Assembly (NCBI RefSeq): GCF_013294065.1
Contig: NZ_JABSNM010000004.1
Location: 186,001-250,000 of the forward strand
Origin: Sphaerotilus uruguayifluvii
Lineage (GTDB): Bacteria; Pseudomonadota; Gammaproteobacteria; Burkholderiales; Burkholderiaceae_C
DNA length: 64,000 bases
Reading direction: 5' to 3'
A model generated the notes under the pieces. It saw nothing but the letters and a program-made list of their open reading frames with translations, did not search any database and was not told the DNA's origin. Made by a program: the position numbers and the translations under genes. Shown one piece after another: positions 61,250 through 64,000 of the stretch (positions within the stretch are counted from its first letter, which is position 1; every line of letters begins with the position of its first letter).

Positions 61250-62716
61250 TCAGCGCGCCGTGCCTCGTCCGCTCGCCTTGGCCAGATAGAGCTGCGCGTC
61301 CGCCCGGCCGACCAGTTCCCGCCAGCCCAGCTCCGCATGCACGCCAAAGGCCGAACCCACACTGGCACCGATGCGGACCGCCCCCACATCGGTGACAAAT
61401 GGCAAAGCTGCCTGCGCGACGACCTTCGCCGCCACCTGCTCCGCATTCTCCGCAGACTTCAATCCGAGCAGCAGCACCGCGAACTCGTCGCCACCGAGCC
61501 GGGCCACAGCATCACTGGAGCGGACAGTCTCGCGCAGACGCTGGCCGAAGCCGGTCAGCACCTGGTCGCCGACCGCATGGCCATGGGTATCGTTGACCGG
61601 CTTGAAGAAATCCAGGTCGATGTAGAGCACACCGATCTGCGCACCGAGACCCTGCGCGACCTGGTGCTCGATCTGCTGCTCGAAGCCGAGCCGGTTCAGC
61701 AGGCCGGTCAGCGGATCATGCCGGGCCTGATCGGCCAGCCGCTCCTGCTCGCGGCGCTGCGCGGTCACGTCCTGGCTGATGCCAACGAAGCCGTCGACCT
61801 GCCCGCCATCGAGCTTGAGCGGGATGCAGGTCATCTGCAAGTACTGCAGACCTTCCGGCCCAGGATAGTCCAGCACGAAGGACACCGTCTCGCCGGCGAT
61901 CGCACGGCGCATCCACGGCCGGCGCCGCGCCACCTCCAGTTCGCCCAGCACCTCCATCGCGGTACGCCCGATGATCTGCTCGCGCGGCAACCCGGCGTAG
62001 TGCTCGAAGGCGCTGTTGACGAAGTGATAGCAGTTGTCGCTTCCCACCACGACCACGGTGGCCGGGATGGCCTCGGTCACCAGCCGCAGGATGTCGGTCT
62101 GGCGACGCAGGCTGGCACGGGCCTCGTCGCGGTCCTGCCGATCGATGGGCAGGTCACCATCAGGATGGGCTTCGCGCAGGCACTCGGTGCAGCGCAGGAA
62201 GGTCTCCCCTGGCGGCAAGGTCGGCAGTCGAGCCGGATCAGGCTCAATCGCCGGTGCCCGATCGGGACGGCGACCGGCCTCACGCATCAACATCAGCGTT
62301 CGCCCGGCCAGATCGGCCAGCGCCTCGAGCGCAGCCAGATCTTCGATCGAAAGGTGCCGCACCTGCGAATCGGCCACGCCCACGACGCCGACACGCTCTC
62401 CGCCGGGAAGACACAACGGCACTGCAGCCACACAGCGCAGCGCCGTCACGCCGCGCACCCGTGAATCATCAGCCAGTCCAGCCGATTCGCGAGCATCGGC
62501 CAGATGCAGCCGGGGCATCGCCGGCCCGGGCAACCAGGTCAGTGGCCCGCCGTCAGCACCGTCCGGCAGTCCATGCCAGAAGCACAGAGGCTCGGCATCA
62601 CGCTGCTGCACCGTGAGCCAGGCCATCGGTACGCGGCATCCGAGAGCCGCCTGCCGAGCCAGCGCCGACAGCAATCCCGTCTCGCTTCCAGGCATCGCGA
62701 GTCTCCGGCTCAGCAA
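61250..62716 (-). CDS. Diguanylate cyclase with GAF and PAS domains
   Basis: 488 residues, cytoplasmic. An N-terminal GAF-like domain (VRGVTALRCVAAVPLCLPGG, LSIEDLAALEALADLAGRTL) is followed by a PAS/PAC domain (LVTEAIPATVVVVGSDNCYH, GFVGISQDVTAQRREQERLA) and a GGDEF domain with intact RLGGDEFAVLLL. The product-inhibition I-site RSSD lies five residues before GGDEF. It should synthesise cyclic di-GMP under sensory control and feedback. Met8 at 62695 is an alternative start. It sits upstream of the nitronate monooxygenase gene on the same strand with a 115 bp gap. Confidence 0.9.
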   Translation of the reverse strand: MLSRRLAMPGSETGLLSALARQAALGCRVPMAWLTVQQRDAEPLCFWHGLPDGADGGPLTWLPGPAMPRLHLADARESAGLADDSRVRGVTALRCVAAVPLCLPGGERVGVVGVADSQVRHLSIEDLAALEALADLAGRTLMLMREAGRRPDRAPAIEPDPARLPTLPPGETFLRCTECLREAHPDGDLPIDRQDRDEARASLRRQTDILRLVTEAIPATVVVVGSDNCYHFVNSAFEHYAGLPREQIIGRTAMEVLGELEVARRRPWMRRAIAGETVSFVLDYPGPEGLQYLQMTCIPLKLDGGQVDGFVGISQDVTAQRREQERLADQARHDPLTGLLNRLGFEQQIEHQVAQGLGAQIGVLYIDLDFFKPVNDTHGHAVGDQVLTGFGQRLRETVRSSDAVARLGGDEFAVLLLGLKSAENAEQVAAKVVAQAALPFVTDVGAVRIGASVGSAFGVHAELGWRELVGRADAQLYLAKASGRGTAR

Positions 62717-62897
62717 GCCAGAACGGCCACGACCAGGAGCGAGGCGAGCTCGCGGACACGATGAACGTCAACACGGGGCATGGCGAGGCATCCGGCTTCG
62801 ACCCCCCTGAACCACCAGGGGACCATCGGCCGTTCAGTCTCGCCGCTTCGCCCTGTGCGGGATGACCGGAGTCGGGACCGGAAAGCCCGTCACCGGA

Positions 62898-64000
62898 TCA
62901 GAACGCGTCCAGCGCCATGTCGCACACCGAGTCCGCGCCGCCGACGATCGCGTCGCGCAGGCCCGGCACCTTGACCAGGATGTGCTCGGCGTAGAAGCGC
63001 GCGGTGACGATCTTGGACTTCATGAAGTCGACGTCCTCGCCCTCGTTCAGGCTGTCCTGCGCCGCCAGCAGCGCGCGGCCCATCTGCCAGCCGGCCATCA
63101 GGTTGCCGGCCAACATCAGGTAGGGCACCGAGCCGGCGTAGGCCGCGTTCGGGCTGGCCTTGGCGCTGCCGGCGATGAAGTCGACCGCGTCCAGGAAGGC
63201 CAGGCGGGCCGCCTTCAGGTTCTTCGCGAACGACTGCGCGGCGGCATCGTCGCGCGCGGCCAGCAGCTCCTCGGTCTGCGCGATCTGGCCGGCCAGCGCC
63301 CGGGCGGTCTGGCCGCCGTCGCGGGCGGTCTTGCGGCCGACGAGGTCGTTCGACTGGATCGCGGTCGTGCCTTCGTAGATCGTCAGGATCTTGGCGTCGC
63401 GGTAGTACTGCGCCGCACCGGTCTCCTCGATGAAGCCCATGCCGCCGTGGACCTGCACGCCCAGGCTGGTGACCTCCAGGCTCATCTCGGTCGAGTAGCC
63501 CTTGATCAGCGGCACCATGAACTCGTAGAAGGTCTGGCTGGCCTTGCGGGTTTCCGGATCCGGATGGTGGTGCGCGGCGTCATAGGCGGCACCGGAGACC
63601 AGCGCCAGAGCGCGGCAGCCTTCGGTGTAGGCACGCATCGTCATCAGCATGCGGCGCACGTCCGGGTGGTGGATGATGCTGGCCGCACCCGACACCGAGC
63701 CGTCGACCGGGCGCGACTGCACGCGGTCGCGTGCATACTGCACCGCCTTCTGGTAGGCCCGCTCGGCCACCGCGATGCCCTGCACGCCGACCGCGAAGCG
63801 CGCCGAGTTCATCATGATGAACATGTACTCGAGGCCGCGGTTCTCCTGGCCGACCAGGTAGCCGATCGCACCGCCGTGGTCACCGAACTGCAGCACCGCG
63901 GTCGGGCTGGCCTTGATGCCCATCTTGTGCTCGATCGAGACGCAGTGCACGTCGTTGCGCTCGCCCAGCGAGCCGTCGGCACCGACCATGAACTTCGGCA
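62898..64000 (-). CDS. Acyl-CoA dehydrogenase, C-terminal part
   Basis: Partial gene; the 5' end lies beyond the right edge. About 367 residues are visible. The middle domain appears as VHCVSIEHKMGIKASPTAVL, and the C-terminal domain has GLEYMFIMMNSARFAVGVQG, AYQKAVQYARDRVQSRP and QVHGGMGFIEETGAAQYYRD. The catalytic base region is ILTIYEGTTAIQSNDLVGRK. The extra ~150 residues after this motif (AGQIAQTEELLAARDDAAAQ, ...) identify the long FadE5/AcdA-like subtype found in proteobacteria. It starts beta-oxidation of acyl-CoAs using FAD. Confidence 0.93.
   Translation of the reverse strand, partial: PKFMVGADGSLGERNDVHCVSIEHKMGIKASPTAVLQFGDHGGAIGYLVGQENRGLEYMFIMMNSARFAVGVQGIAVAERAYQKAVQYARDRVQSRPVDGSVSGAASIIHHPDVRRMLMTMRAYTEGCRALALVSGAAYDAAHHHPDPETRKASQTFYEFMVPLIKGYSTEMSLEVTSLGVQVHGGMGFIEETGAAQYYRDAKILTIYEGTTAIQSNDLVGRKTARDGGQTARALAGQIAQTEELLAARDDAAAQSFAKNLKAARLAFLDAVDFIAGSAKASPNAAYAGSVPYLMLAGNLMAGWQMGRALLAAQDSLNEGEDVDFMKSKIVTARFYAEHILVKVPGLRDAIVGGADSVCDMALDAF

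Noticed and set aside
1-64000. CRISPR arrays, transposases, integrases and prophage genes
   Set aside because: None of the recognised reading frames or repeats fits these; repeats seen are short and regulatory or terminator-like.

Overview
The window is a gene-dense, very GC-rich chromosomal segment with codon use, operon types and protein families typical of a betaproteobacterium of the order Burkholderiales (a Rubrivivax/Leptothrix/Ideonella-like lineage would fit). This placement is inferred from family resemblance, not from a search. Genes are packed tightly, many with 1-22 bp overlaps. No phage, insertion sequence or CRISPR array was seen.

Layout. 1-3.5 kb: N-terminal part of a CcoI/FixI-like copper P-type ATPase, a DUF192 protein, a patatin-like lipoprotein and a TauE/SafE permease. 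3.6-9.6 kb: an assimilatory sulfate reduction operon (cysI-type reductase, DUF934 protein, cysH, cysD, cysN, uroporphyrinogen-III methyltransferase), followed by a 7Fe ferredoxin and a TrxR-like ferredoxin reductase (9.7-11.1 kb). 11.3-14.4 kb: a solute-binding protein coupled to an apparently degenerate sensor kinase. 14.4-15.8 kb: two identical tRNA-Asn genes with promoter and terminator, a eukaryotic-type cyclophilin, an H-NS-like protein and the 4.5S/SRP RNA. 15.9-24 kb: a UspA-like protein, an MFS symporter, an unknown protein, a PAS histidine kinase and its coupled REC-REC-PAS-GGDEF-EAL partner. 23.9-27 kb: a class I amidotransferase, FolE, a BLUF photoreceptor and a DUF429-like protein.

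27.1-42.6 kb is the most distinctive region. It joins a PqqU/YncD-like TonB receptor, a SoxYZ-like carrier and a SoxH-like metallohydrolase of the quinoprotein type to a complete tungsten module. That module holds a ModE/PBP regulator, a small unknown protein, a MoaD-like protein, an FAD oxidoreductase, a tungsten aldehyde:ferredoxin oxidoreductase, a polyferredoxin, the TupABC tungstate transporter and MoeA. The region ends with a PQQ alcohol dehydrogenase that carries the Asp-x-Asp lanthanide signature and sits behind a near-perfect sigma-54 promoter. Read together, the region could oxidise alcohols to aldehydes in the periplasm (PQQ, probably lanthanide) and aldehydes to carboxylates in the cytoplasm (tungsten). 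A TATG..N8..TGCATA inverted repeat occurs in front of both the aor operon and the tup/moeA divergent promoter, and is a candidate operator for the regulator encoded at the end of the aor operon.

42.9-48.4 kb: a lipoprotein, LolD and LolC/E, a conserved protein and RecJ. 48.4-60.1 kb: a TIR-FGE fusion and a chemosensory cluster (two membrane chemoreceptors, a third MCP-like protein, CheA, CheR, CheB). 60.2-64 kb: a nitronate monooxygenase, a GAF-PAS-GGDEF cyclase and the C-terminal part of an acyl-CoA dehydrogenase that runs off the window.
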